DNA from: an uncultured Senegalimassilia sp.
GTDB taxonomy: Bacteria; Actinomycetota; Coriobacteriia; Coriobacteriales; Eggerthellaceae
NCBI RefSeq assembly: GCF_934630535.1
Contig: NZ_CAKTVU010000001.1
Coordinates: 1-64,000, forward strand
DNA: 64,000 nucleotides
Reading direction: 5' to 3'
The translations under genes were made by a program, and so were the position numbers. The notes beneath the pieces were generated by a model. The model did no database searches, was not told where the DNA came from, and saw nothing but the letters and a program-made list of their open reading frames with translations. Below are positions 56,627 to 64,000 of this stretch, one piece after another (positions within the stretch are counted from its first letter, which is position 1; every line of letters starts with the position of its first letter).

Positions 56627-56771
56627 TATAGTGGCATCACCACAACTGCACCTTACTTTGTGAGGGGCGCACAACCGCATAAGCGTAATCACTGACCAGG
56701 AAGGCATCTGCCTGTTCTTGGGTGATTCGCTTATGCGCGCCTTTGCAGTTGTGGTGACTGTGGCGGATGCC
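56627..56771 (+). ncRNA. candidate structured small RNA (long hairpin)
   Basis: An extended -10 TGCTATAGT (box at 56627-56632) sits just before a hairpin of about 120 nt. 56637-56650 pairs with 56744-56757 (14 bp), 56676-56692 with 56722-56737 (one bulge), and 56696-56705 folds with 56710-56721 near the loop. 56633-56638 can also pair with 56766-56771. Transcription would start at the base of the stem. No T-run follows. A palindromic mobile element is the alternative. Confidence 0.5.
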
Positions 56772-56808
56772 TTCCTCATCACGACACTTCACGAAGACCT
56801 CCCCGCAG

Positions 56809-56814
56809 TATAGT
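56809..56814 (+). promoter_or_regulatory. -10 box before the zinc-ribbon gene
   Basis: TATAGT lies 29 bp before the start at 56844. The -35 is not clear. Confidence 0.35.
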
Positions 56815-56843
56815 GTCGGCTCATTGAGCGCGGAGGTGTCATC

Positions 56844-57059
56844 ATGGCAAGTAAAGCACCAAAATGTTGTCCTTCATGCGGGGAAACGCAAGGTTGGAAA
56901 GCCGTAGATCAATCAAATAAAGGGTTTTCGGTTGGGAAGGCTGCGGCTGGTGCTGTTCTTCTCGGCCCGGTTGGGCTAGTCGGTGGCGCTTTAGGCAAGA
57001 GAACCGCCACGTATTATTGCCAAAAATGCGGTTTTCGCAATGACTACAAACCGAACTAA
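56844..57059 (+). CDS. small zinc-ribbon protein with glycine-rich membrane hairpin
   Basis: A 71-residue protein. CCPSCGETQGW near the N-terminus and YYCQKCGF near the C-terminus give two CxxC knuckles, so one zinc site may be formed by sequence ends. Between them, residues 30-52 are hydrophobic with glycine-zipper spacing (GKAAAGAVLLGPVGLVGGALG), like small membrane-associated hairpins. Ribosome site CGGAGGTG. It lies 9 bp before the small lipoprotein gene at 57069, and the two probably share a transcript. Similar proteins occur in mobile elements and gut actinobacteria; the function is unknown. Confidence 0.65.
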   Translation: MASKAPKCCPSCGETQGWKAVDQSNKGFSVGKAAAGAVLLGPVGLVGGALGKRTATYYCQKCGFRNDYKPN

Positions 57060-57068
57060 GGGGTCACG

Positions 57069-57308
57069 ATGAAAGAAAAAGTGATTGCGATTGCTTTTAC
57101 GTTGGTGATCCTCCTTGGCCTGGGTGGCTGCATTAGCGCTTGTTCAGGCGGTAGCAGCAACTCAAGTAGTTCAAGTTCAAGTTCAAGTTCAAGTGATTCC
57201 AGCAGTTCTTCGTTGAGCAAGGACGAACAAGGCAGAAGAGCCGCAGAGAACGAGGCCAGCCACTATCACTACGACAAGTCTGGTCACATATACGATGACC
57301 GCAAATAA
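57069..57308 (+). CDS. small Ser-rich lipoprotein
   Basis: A 79-residue protein. The signal peptide (MKEKVIAIAFTLVILLGLGG) and lipobox LGGC place the lipidated Cys at residue 21. A serine run (about residues 29-49) follows, then a charged tail with HYHYDKSGHIYDDRK. Bases 57170-57193 are four perfect TTCAAG hexamers in frame. The tail's His/Tyr/Asp mix could bind metal, but this is a guess. Start ATG with AAGGGG upstream. Confidence 0.65.
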   Translation: MKEKVIAIAFTLVILLGLGGCISACSGGSSNSSSSSSSSSSSDSSSSSLSKDEQGRRAAENEASHYHYDKSGHIYDDRK

Positions 57309-57564
57309 TAAGGGACGAGCCGTTGTAGAACTGCTTGTTTGACGCATGCTTTAGCCAGTTGCTTAACGGCTGAACGATATCGAGCATCATGCATGCGTGC
57401 TTCAAGAGGTGTCCTGGCGCTTGAGCGGCTCATTGCGTCTGTTTGGTTTTGTTGCACAACAAAATGGCAAAAACCAATGATAGCGTCAGTAAGCAATGGG
57501 GCGCATCAGTTGGAAGTTGCTTGGTGCTGCGCGTATCTGTTTCGGGGAAAGGCGAGGATAATCA

Positions 57565-58470
57565 ATGAAGAAATCAATTGTGTTGGTAACTGCGTGTGTG
57601 ATGCTTGCTGTCTCCCTCGTTGGCTGTGCTGGTGGTGCGATCAATGAGGCAAGTAGAGCAATTAATGCCATCGGGGAAGTTTCTCTTCAGTCAGGAGAGG
57701 CGATTGAGTCTGCTCAGGCGAAATACGATGCCTTGACTGATGAGGAGAAAACGAAGGTGGAGAATTACGACAAGCTGCAAAGTGCGGAAAAGGAATTTAC
57801 GCAGCAACTTTACTCTGCAACAAAGAAAGAAATTGAGACTGCTGACAAATTAGCGGGCAATTATTTCACTCAGTACTACGATGCGAAGAGCTTTGATGCT
57901 GCTAGAGATGACGCTGAGGCTGTGCTGAACTCTTCGGATGAGGAACGATATTCCGAGGCTTATTCGGAATTAAAGGCAGAGAATGAAAGCCTTCAGTCGT
58001 ATATCGACGGGGAAACAGCAAAATCCTATAGCATAACGACCGATTTGGACGATGAATGCCCCTTTATGATTGATGAGGAGCATCTCCCGTCCCAATGGCT
58101 TTTCTCGCCTATTGTCATGCAGACATCGTCCCACCCCACAAACGTTGTCAGCATGAAGAAAGCGACTGACTTGCCGACATATATCTATTTGTATATCAAT
58201 GGCTCTTCTCGAGACTATACCTATGCGTTAAGCCAGGTTCCGACTAAAGAGATTAACGTGCAAGACAAAAATGGCGAGATCAAGACTGCGCTTGTGAACA
58301 CTGAGGTTAGCTTCGCGGCGGCTTTCGACCAGGCTGTTAATCGCGATCCCAGCAAGGAACTCAATGAGAGGCCGGGCTATTTCTTTGTTGACAAGAACGG
58401 CTATATCGTTTTGGCCTTGCCGAATTACGACGGTGAAGACCACTATGTCTTGTATACGTCTCGCGGTTAA
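57565..58470 (+). CDS. modular lipoprotein, N-terminal helical domain
   Basis: A 301-residue lipoprotein. Signal and lipobox are VMLAVSLVGCAGG, Cys21. Residues 25-70 form a helical domain (INEASRAINAIGEVSLQSGEAIESAQAKYDAL-type, then KVENYDKLQSAEKEF) of the kind often found in exported proteins of gut Firmicutes and actinobacteria. Residues 75-150 are helical and acidic. Residues 155-300 are a beta-rich domain with PSQWLFSPIVMQTS and RPGYFFVDKNGYIVLALPNYDGEDHYVLY. The N-terminal domain is almost the same as that of the lipoprotein at 58777, while the C-terminal domains differ. The start has a weak ribosome site (GGGGAAAGGCGAGG). Function unknown. Confidence 0.7.
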   Translation: MKKSIVLVTACVMLAVSLVGCAGGAINEASRAINAIGEVSLQSGEAIESAQAKYDALTDEEKTKVENYDKLQSAEKEFTQQLYSATKKEIETADKLAGNYFTQYYDAKSFDAARDDAEAVLNSSDEERYSEAYSELKAENESLQSYIDGETAKSYSITTDLDDECPFMIDEEHLPSQWLFSPIVMQTSSHPTNVVSMKKATDLPTYIYLYINGSSRDYTYALSQVPTKEINVQDKNGEIKTALVNTEVSFAAAFDQAVNRDPSKELNERPGYFFVDKNGYIVLALPNYDGEDHYVLYTSRG

Positions 58471-58521
58471 ATGACTGTGACTTGGCCGCGAAGTAAAACG
58501 CTGCAGGTGTGGCGATGCGGC

Positions 58522-58598
58522 ATCTGCAGGTGAATAGTAAAATACCAGGTCATAAGCTAAAAGAAAGCTGATAGAGAAGCTATTTACTACTGATTTAC
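58522..58598 (+). repeat. 77-bp direct repeat, copy 2
   Basis: Matches 56361-56438 (shared ATCTGCAGGT, CCAGGTC, AAGCT, ATTTACTACTGATTTAC in the same order and spacing). It lies between the two lipoprotein modules, 2161 bp from copy 1. CTGCAG occurs at 58501-58506 and again at 58524-58529 and can pair with itself as a hairpin. Confidence 0.65.
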
Positions 58599-58776
58599 GC
58601 ATTTTGAGTCAAAACTCAACATATCGTTTTGCAACAGCAGCGTTGAATTGGCAGGGTTGGCCCCGCTTGGAGTTATCGCTAGTCATCTTGGCACGAGCGT
58701 TTTTCGCGGGGAAGCAATCAGTGTTGCTGAGCATCGGTTCTGTATAGGACTGTTCTAAGGGAAGAAAGGGACAGCA

Positions 58777-59841
58777 GTGAGGAAGATACTTGCGTTAGCA
58801 ATCATATGTACGGTGCTAATTGCCCCTCTTACCGGCTGTGCTGGTAGTCCGGTCAATGAGGCAAGCGATGCGATCAATGCTATCGGGAAAGTCTCTCTTC
58901 AATCGGGGGAAGCTATTGAAGCCGCTCAGGCTAAGTATGATGCTTTAAGCGATGAAGAGAAGGGTAAGGTAGAGAATTACAGCAAGCTGCAGAATGCGAC
59001 CTCGGAATATCAAGAGCTTCTTATTGAGAAAGATTGCTTTAACCTAATTGAGTCGAGCTACCTGGAGGCGCAGAAGGTCGAACCGGATCGTTCGTCAGCT
59101 TCTGAGATGGGGATTAGCATATCAGAAGGGGTATCAGACGAATTGTCGAAACTCGCTTCGTTTGACGATTCGGCTATTGCAAACAAGGACTTCAGGGAAC
59201 TATTCGGCAGATATAAGCAATCACTGCAATCTCAGATAGACGGTCTTTCCGATTTTCCAAATAACCCTTCTGCTTACAATGAAGCATATCTTGACCAGGG
59301 AAAGGTTGTTCAAAACGATTGCCTGGCAACGTTCGAATCCAGTTATGGTTTAGCTCTGAGCGCTGATTACGGGTCGAGCAAGCTTAACAAGATGGGCGTT
59401 ATCGGTACGCCGTATTCCATCGATACCGAAAAGGGAAAAGTTGTAATGACCGTTGAAGGGTTTTCTGTTACTAGCAAAGATACCGAGACGGTTCGCCAAG
59501 TTGGAATGGCAAATGATTCCCAAGAATGTGGTTTCCTTCTTTGCGTCATCAACAACGCTTCGCATCCTGTCTCGGATGAGTATTCGGGCCGTCTCCGATT
59601 TGACGAGCTTGGTATTGTTGCCTCTTTAGACGGAGTTCAATTGGCAACGGTTGACGGCTCACTTCGATATCCCGGCTACGAATGTGGCGGTGCAGGCGTT
59701 TTGGGCATCTATAACGGATCTGAAGTTAAAGTTGGCGAAACAAAACGAATCTCAATCCCCTACGTTGTTGATTCTGGCGCTAAGGAGGTTCTTGTCAGTT
59801 TGAAATCGGGCGAGTTTTTAATTGTCCCGATTGTTCGGTAG
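58777..59841 (+). CDS. modular lipoprotein, paralogue of 57565
   Basis: A 354-residue lipoprotein with GTG start and ribosome site GAAGAAAGGG. Lipobox LTGCAG, Cys21. Residues 25-70 repeat the helical domain of the 57565 product (NEASDAINAIGKVSLQSGEAIEAAQAKYDALSDEEK-type). Residues 70-165 are helical. Residues 180-354 form a beta-sandwich-like domain with GTPYSIDTEKGKVVMTVEGF, FLLCVINNASHPVSDEYSG and VGETKRISIPYVVDSGAKEVLVSL, resembling the exported DUF4352/immunoglobulin-like domains used in surface interactions. Gene order (repeat, then lipoprotein) matches the first module. Function unknown. Confidence 0.7.
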   Translation: MRKILALAIICTVLIAPLTGCAGSPVNEASDAINAIGKVSLQSGEAIEAAQAKYDALSDEEKGKVENYSKLQNATSEYQELLIEKDCFNLIESSYLEAQKVEPDRSSASEMGISISEGVSDELSKLASFDDSAIANKDFRELFGRYKQSLQSQIDGLSDFPNNPSAYNEAYLDQGKVVQNDCLATFESSYGLALSADYGSSKLNKMGVIGTPYSIDTEKGKVVMTVEGFSVTSKDTETVRQVGMANDSQECGFLLCVINNASHPVSDEYSGRLRFDELGIVASLDGVQLATVDGSLRYPGYECGGAGVLGIYNGSEVKVGETKRISIPYVVDSGAKEVLVSLKSGEFLIVPIVR

Positions 59842-59852
59842 GGGGCTGCTAA

Positions 59853-60962
59853 ATGAACGTGAATAGGGAAACTCGGAGTAAGGGACGCGTCAGAATTATT
59901 GTCACATCCGTGGGCGCGGTACTGCTGTTAATGTCAGTGCTTTGTTTATCTGCTTGTAACCATAGCGAATCAGCTGATGGGGAGGCTTGGCCACAAGGCG
60001 GATTGCTTGATATGGTTCCCGTCGGAGCTGGGACATGCCTCGATACCTTCGAGAACGCCGATGACGCCTATGTGTCATTCAAGGGGGACGAAGAGAGGTT
60101 TAAAAGCTATCTAGACGAATGCTCTCAGATGGGTTTTACCGTCGATACCAAATTGAACGGGCATAATTACGATGCATACGATTCTGAGGGATATAGCGTG
60201 CGGATTGTCTATTTCGATAGCGGCAAAGATGCGCCTTTCGTCTCCGTTCATTTATACAGGCCGAAAGCGAGCGGAGCCTTGAATTGGCCGACACAAGGTT
60301 CCGCCGCTTTGCTACCCAGCCCAAACAAAACAAAAGGCAGTATTTCGATTGACGATAGCGAGCACTTTAGGGCTTATGTTGGTGAAATGAGCCGCGAAGA
60401 GTATGACGCCTATGTCGAGGATTGCATGAAAAAAGGATTCAATGTTGACTACTCCAAAGGGGAGAGCTTCAGCGCGAAGGATTCTAAGGGAAATGAACTA
60501 GCTCTATGGTATGAGGGCTTTCAAACAATGTATGTTGACCTGAGCGTAGCTTCTGGGACATCAGGCGCAGCTTCAGGCGATGTATCTGCTTTGAAGAAAG
60601 AGGAATCTGCGAGCCAAAAAGAGAACGTCTCCTCGGACTTTCCTTCACGGAAAGATGAGAAAACTAGCAAATCAGATTCGGGTTCAAAGTTGAACAAGGA
60701 CGATATCGAGAAGGTTGCAGTTACGGAGCTCTACGCGAGATTGCAAGAATTGGCCGAAATCTATACGAATCTAGAACCTGGGCCTTGCAAATACAAAATC
60801 GGTAGCATAGAGCGCAGCTCGATTCTGAACGAATGGGAGGTTAACGGCACTGTGTACTACGTCGATAAATTCGGCAGCTCGATGAAGTGCACCGGTGGCT
60901 ATTCGATGTCGTTCACCGTTTATGTGGACGATTATGGAAACGCAACTTGCAACGGCTTCTGA
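59853..60962 (+). CDS. DUF6591-like lipoprotein with duplicated domain
   Basis: A 369-residue protein. The N-terminus is basic (MNVNRETRSKGRVR), a hydrophobic helix follows, then CLSACNHS, a lipobox (about Cys35). Residues 45-135 begin with EAWPQGGLLDMVPVGAG and residues 145-235 with LNWPTQGSAALLPSPN; the two stretches align (FKSYLDECSQMGFTVDT against YDAYVEDCMKKGFNVDY). So the protein has a tandem copy of one alpha/beta unit. Residues 240-290 are a Ser/Lys-rich linker; the end is a small domain with KYKIGSIERSSILNEW and CTGGYSMSFTVYVDDYGNATC. It starts 12 bp after the previous lipoprotein and is likely co-transcribed. Function unknown. Confidence 0.65.
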   Translation: MNVNRETRSKGRVRIIVTSVGAVLLLMSVLCLSACNHSESADGEAWPQGGLLDMVPVGAGTCLDTFENADDAYVSFKGDEERFKSYLDECSQMGFTVDTKLNGHNYDAYDSEGYSVRIVYFDSGKDAPFVSVHLYRPKASGALNWPTQGSAALLPSPNKTKGSISIDDSEHFRAYVGEMSREEYDAYVEDCMKKGFNVDYSKGESFSAKDSKGNELALWYEGFQTMYVDLSVASGTSGAASGDVSALKKEESASQKENVSSDFPSRKDEKTSKSDSGSKLNKDDIEKVAVTELYARLQELAEIYTNLEPGPCKYKIGSIERSSILNEWEVNGTVYYVDKFGSSMKCTGGYSMSFTVYVDDYGNATCNGF

Positions 60963-61014
60963 TCTTGTTTGAGCGAAGACGCCTCGACTGGAAACCCAAT
61001 AAAAGGGAAGTTGT

Positions 61015-61330
61015 TTGAAGTGGAGAAAAGAGCAGGGCGCATATCGGCAATTGACCTTTCGCTTGCAGCGGCGCTGTTATTGCTGGTGCTGCCTGTGCGC
61101 TTGCAGTTCAAATGATTCGAGTGACGCTCCATTTTCGCAAGGAGGGGTAGCTTGGCCGCGAGGTGGATTGCTTAACATGCTTCCCGTTGGTTCAAGTTGT
61201 TGTTTCTCTTCGACTGAAAACGATGTTTTTGCTGATGTTAAATTTCTGGCAAACAGAAGCGAGTTCAACTCTAAGCGGCTACCGTTTGTTTGCAAGCTAT
61301 AAGGGCTATCAAACCATGCTCATGAGGTGA
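61015..61330 (+). pseudogene. degenerate copy of the DUF6591-like gene
   Basis: The frame reads WPRGGLLNMLPVGSSCCF, close to WPQGGLLDMVPVGAGTCL of the gene at 59853, after a scrambled signal region with a hydrophobic LLLLVLP stretch in another frame. After 60 residues it meets a stop; just downstream YKGYQTML in a shifted frame matches YEGFQTMY in the second repeat of the intact protein. It is a copy with an internal deletion and frameshifts. Confidence 0.6.
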
Positions 61331-61748
61331 CGGTTGAAAAGCAGTAGTTTGCTGTGCTGAGCTAAACCGCATCTTGCCGTGTTGGAGATATCGAACCTGC
61401 TTCAGAGTTTAAATGACCCCCGAATTGCACAATGTTTATCGATTCGGGGGTCTTCTGCTGGTATCTCATGTGGGGTTCGACCGTCATTCTGCTAAGGATG
61501 CCTCTATGGGCTTAGCGTGCTATCAAGATGTTCTGCTGTTTGCCCAGTTCATCGAGGAATAATTGCGTTCAGACCGTTTAGCACGCATAGATGCGTCTTG
61601 TGTATCCGCAGCTTTAAACCTCCCTGAGATGCTTTTATATATACCTCTTATTATTCTTGTTTAAATATATAAGCGGTCTAAACGTTCTAAAGCCACCTTA
61701 CCTGGGAAAACTGCAGAACAGATGCATTATGTAGGCGTTTTCGCCATG
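61331..61748. other. A+T-rich intergenic region next to the primase
   Basis: Holds the hairpin at 61415-61455, an ACGCAT/ATGCGT hairpin at 61583-61596, and a strongly A+T-rich run at 61625-61675 (CTTTTATATATACC then TTTAAATATATAAGC). No gene is evident. A replication-origin-like or promoter role is possible but unproven. Confidence 0.5.
61415..61455. terminator. hairpin between convergent transcripts
   Basis: GACCCCCGAAT (61415-61425) pairs with ATTCGGGGGTC (61442-61452), flanked by TTCT on the plus and ATTTAAAC on the minus strand. It may end the primase transcript and the lipoprotein operon. Confidence 0.7.
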
Positions 61749-63896
61749 CTATTGCGTTCTGCGCACGTACATGCGCGAACCATTCGAGCTGATAGTTTGC
61801 AGCTCTTCATGTGCGCATAGCTTTCTTGAGAAGCTGCTTATCGGCATCGAATCGCAGCAGTTCTTAGCACACCAGCTTACGTACGACTCGTATACGCCCT
61901 TGTTTGTTTTACCTTCAAATTTGCCAAAAGATGGCTTTACATCCGAGATGAAGGCTCGAACGGGGTCATTGTCCCTAACGATATTGAATCTCATGGTGTC
62001 TGACTGCTTGTTAGGGGTCAAGCCAAGGTTTTTACGGCATCTGCGCAGGGCGTTTATGCCTTGCACGATAGCGTATTCGATACATTCCTCTTCGCAAAGC
62101 TTCTGCTTGAGGTGCGGATCGTACTCTTTGTCGTTCGGCGTAAATCTCGCGGAAAGCGGAATCGGATGCGTGCGTCTCTCGAAGCCATATGACCCGTCTG
62201 CGAAGCGTGGCAGCTCGTTGCAGGAGTATATGAGCGTAGCGCACGGAGTGAACTCAAAAGTCGCGCTGCCCTTGTATTGATCGCTTACGGCTTCGCCTGT
62301 AACGAACTTCTTCAGCACTGAGCATGCTTGGTTACCAACGTGATCATTCGAAATATCGTCCCCGATGAGAGCGAGCTTTCCGATGGCTGGCACAAGCTGA
62401 AACTTCTCGCCTAGTGCATGGATTGGCAAAGAGAAATAATTTTCGTTACCAAGTAGACACTTCAGCGTCTCGAGAATGGTGCTTTTCCCATTTGCTCCCG
62501 AGCCTTGAAGAAGAATCATTCGGGAAACCTCGTGGCCTCTATACATAGCCAATCCGAACATCTCCCAAAGGTTAGCGAGAACGGCCTCATCGTTTTGGGC
62601 GATTCTGGCGAATGCCTCATCTACTAGCTGTGAATGAGCGCCTGGATTCCAATTGTGCGGAATCTCGTTCAGGAGCATCAGCTCTCCGCTGTTCGCAACT
62701 AGCTCAAGCGTATCGATGTTGAGAATGCCGTTTTTGAAGCGGATGTATTTCTCATCGGCTTGCTTCTTGCGCGGGGCCATCAAGGATAGATACCTCATCA
62801 CCTCGTTTCTCGTGTAGGTGCTGGCATCTTTTTGAATCCCGATTATCGTTCTGTAAATGTTGTCCTGCCCTAGTGCGTATCTTCCATCAATCTTGATTGC
62901 TGGAATGCCCTCAACGAAGCAAACGTCATAGTCGTTAATGAGGATGTCAGCTATTTCGTCATGACGAAGTTTGATCTGCTTTCTTTGGTCGGCTACCTTT
63001 ACGCTATCAAGGAAGCTGTCGATGCTCGCGTTAGCGTTTACTTCGGTATATAGAAGCGATTGGGTGTTTCCTTTTCGTTCAGCTCCAGCCAGTCGGGTTA
63101 AGCGGGATGGGTTTTTGTTTGCCTGGTCGCAGGCGCTGCCGTACTTCTGCTCTAGGCAGCTGTACAGCATGGACACGCGTTTTTTGTATTCTGTGGCGTT
63201 TTTTGCATCGATCTTAACGATTGTGTGAATCGATTTATTTCCTGAGTCGGCCATCGTCTGGATAGGCAGCCCCGAGTCGAGCATGCGGTTAATCTGCTCA
63301 TCCTTTGGAATGTCATCGTATTCGACAAGAGCGTTACGGAACGCTTTCACGTCCTTGTTCTTACGCCCATCAAAACTCATCGGGTTAACGTGAAATAAGA
63401 TGCCTGCTTCCTTGTTGTAGTCTGGAAATACATCGTCCAGTGATGAGGCTTTATGAAGGTCGCGGATGACGGAGCACGCGGGTTTTGTCTCGGGCTTTCC
63501 CGTTGGCGCCCATTTGCCATCATCTGTTTTGCTGAACTTCGTGACGAATACAATGAAGTCGTCAGACGCAAACAGTGATTCAAGTTGTTGCGCAGCTTGC
63601 TCGGGCGCGGGTAGATTTTCCTCCACTTTCACTGGCTTTTCCTTTTGCTTGCGACCGGTTCCCATGGGCTTACCTGACCTCATGCTAAGGACGCTTCGGG
63701 TGATTTGGGAAACCTCGTTGTCGCTCATGGGCGGCATACAGCGTTCTGCGTTCGCCTTCTTGAGAAGCGCAGCGATGTCCTCCTTGTTTTTGCGGTCTCG
63801 TTTAAGTGTTACTCCATATTTGAAGATAGTGGTGTTGCGCTCACCTTCCATGATAATTTCGGGTAGCTCAAACTGGGCGCTTTGATTATTAGCCAT
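61749..63896 (-). CDS. primase-helicase (AEP primase-polymerase plus SF3 helicase)
   Basis: A 715-residue protein of the phage/plasmid primase type. The N-terminus (1-70) resembles a small PriCT-like helical module (TIFKYGVTLKRDRKNKEDIAALL). Residues about 130-310 look like an archaeo-eukaryotic primase: LVEYDDIPKDEQ, SGNKSIHTIVKIDAK with its S-x-H, and NKNPSRLTRLAGAERKG. The superfamily 3 helicase is at about 450-620, with Walker A LLQGSGANGKSTILETL, Walker B KLALIGDDIS, TLIYSCNELPRF (motif C), and FERRTHPIPLSARF. A C-terminal winged helix follows. Such proteins start and drive replication of phages, satellites and plasmids. ATG at 63896 follows AAAGGA; an ATG 9 bp earlier is too close to it. 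It shows low G+C and transferred character. Confidence 0.85.
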   Translation of the reverse strand: MANNQSAQFELPEIIMEGERNTTIFKYGVTLKRDRKNKEDIAALLKKANAERCMPPMSDNEVSQITRSVLSMRSGKPMGTGRKQKEKPVKVEENLPAPEQAAQQLESLFASDDFIVFVTKFSKTDDGKWAPTGKPETKPACSVIRDLHKASSLDDVFPDYNKEAGILFHVNPMSFDGRKNKDVKAFRNALVEYDDIPKDEQINRMLDSGLPIQTMADSGNKSIHTIVKIDAKNATEYKKRVSMLYSCLEQKYGSACDQANKNPSRLTRLAGAERKGNTQSLLYTEVNANASIDSFLDSVKVADQRKQIKLRHDEIADILINDYDVCFVEGIPAIKIDGRYALGQDNIYRTIIGIQKDASTYTRNEVMRYLSLMAPRKKQADEKYIRFKNGILNIDTLELVANSGELMLLNEIPHNWNPGAHSQLVDEAFARIAQNDEAVLANLWEMFGLAMYRGHEVSRMILLQGSGANGKSTILETLKCLLGNENYFSLPIHALGEKFQLVPAIGKLALIGDDISNDHVGNQACSVLKKFVTGEAVSDQYKGSATFEFTPCATLIYSCNELPRFADGSYGFERRTHPIPLSARFTPNDKEYDPHLKQKLCEEECIEYAIVQGINALRRCRKNLGLTPNKQSDTMRFNIVRDNDPVRAFISDVKPSFGKFEGKTNKGVYESYVSWCAKNCCDSMPISSFSRKLCAHEELQTISSNGSRMYVRRTQ

Positions 63897-64000
63897 GCTT
63901 GTCATTCCTTTCGTACATGTTTACTGTTCTAGCGATTCGTAGCAGCGTTTCTGCCATATTTGCTATTCGAGAAATCATCTGATCCCATCCTGTTGGTTGT
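63897..64000. other. upstream of primase, window edge
   Basis: 104 bp of A+T-rich sequence upstream of the primase start, with AAAGGA as its ribosome site. No complete gene; the island continues beyond the window. Confidence 0.4.

Larger units (their letters stand above)
56373..56843. other. A+T-rich non-coding left end of the island
   Basis: Holds direct repeat copy 1, a hairpin at 56476-56518, the long 120-nt hairpin at 56637-56757 with its promoter, and a -10 box at 56809-56814 before the gene at 56844. No other gene is visible. Confidence 0.7.

Noticed and set aside
57446..57463. TTTTGTTG/CAACAAAA palindrome as an operator
   Set aside because: The arms are 8 bp of low complexity with only a 2-bp centre, and it lies about 100 bp upstream of 57565 without a clear promoter beside it.
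57284..57496. 70-codon minus-strand frame between small lipoprotein genes
   Set aside because: No ribosome site, no recognisable motif, and it overlaps the end of the Ser-rich lipoprotein gene. It could be a relic of an insertion sequence, but nothing supports it.
61473..61500. GGTTCGA-type sequence suggesting a tRNA T-loop
   Set aside because: No acceptor or anticodon stem could be built around it.

Overview
The window is high-G+C bacterial chromosome, about 50 genes, from a coriobacterial actinobacterium; an Eggerthellaceae-like gut anaerobe is the best guess. The grounds are the anaerobic respiratory toolkit (DMSO-reductase-type anchor subunit, NapG/NapH-like ferredoxins, TorD chaperone, Tat-exported flavoprotein, Tat translocase, hydrogenase maturation HypA/HypB), a CIRCE-controlled groESL operon and a RecJ-RecQ fusion. 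The species cannot be named from sequence alone. No rRNA, tRNA or CRISPR array was seen.

Layout: 1-9477 is a respiratory block: the tail of a DmsC-like anchor, an Spx/ArsC-like gene between two copies of a 91-bp palindrome, a UvrD-like ATPase, a minus-strand operon (unknown acidic protein, TorD, NapG, NapH), and two plus-strand genes including a multi-cluster ferredoxin. 9628-21252 holds two two-component systems, a divergent amidohydrolase, tatA/B-tatC, hypA, hypB, nadE and a Tat flavoprotein reductase. 21364-38282 is mainly housekeeping: groES-groEL, a metal exporter, phosphofructokinase, the RecJ-RecQ fusion, a bifunctional (p)ppGpp enzyme, and membrane or phosphate-related genes. 38283-41963 is a repeat-rich, mostly non-coding stretch around a lone DUF559-like nuclease gene. 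It is bracketed by two MITE-like elements whose 46-bp inverted ends share exactly the same internal spacing. 41964-56122 returns to core metabolism: an NCS2 purine permease, lysC (with a strong internal start), asd, tlyA (apparently leaderless), a large Tat lipoprotein, and gltB-gltD.

From about 56360 the base composition becomes clearly more A+T-rich. A low-molecular-weight tyrosine phosphatase gene is cut off exactly after its CX5R catalytic loop. Beyond that point lie a long hairpin, small membrane or lipoprotein genes in duplicated modules with a 77-bp direct repeat, and a primase-helicase of phage/plasmid type. I read this as the left end of an integrated mobile island that continues past base 64000.

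The most promising leads are the paired inverted elements around the DUF559 gene (38.7-41.65 kb), the island junction with its repeat-associated lipoprotein modules (56.3-61.3 kb), and the 120-nt hairpin with its own extended -10 promoter (56.62-56.77 kb).
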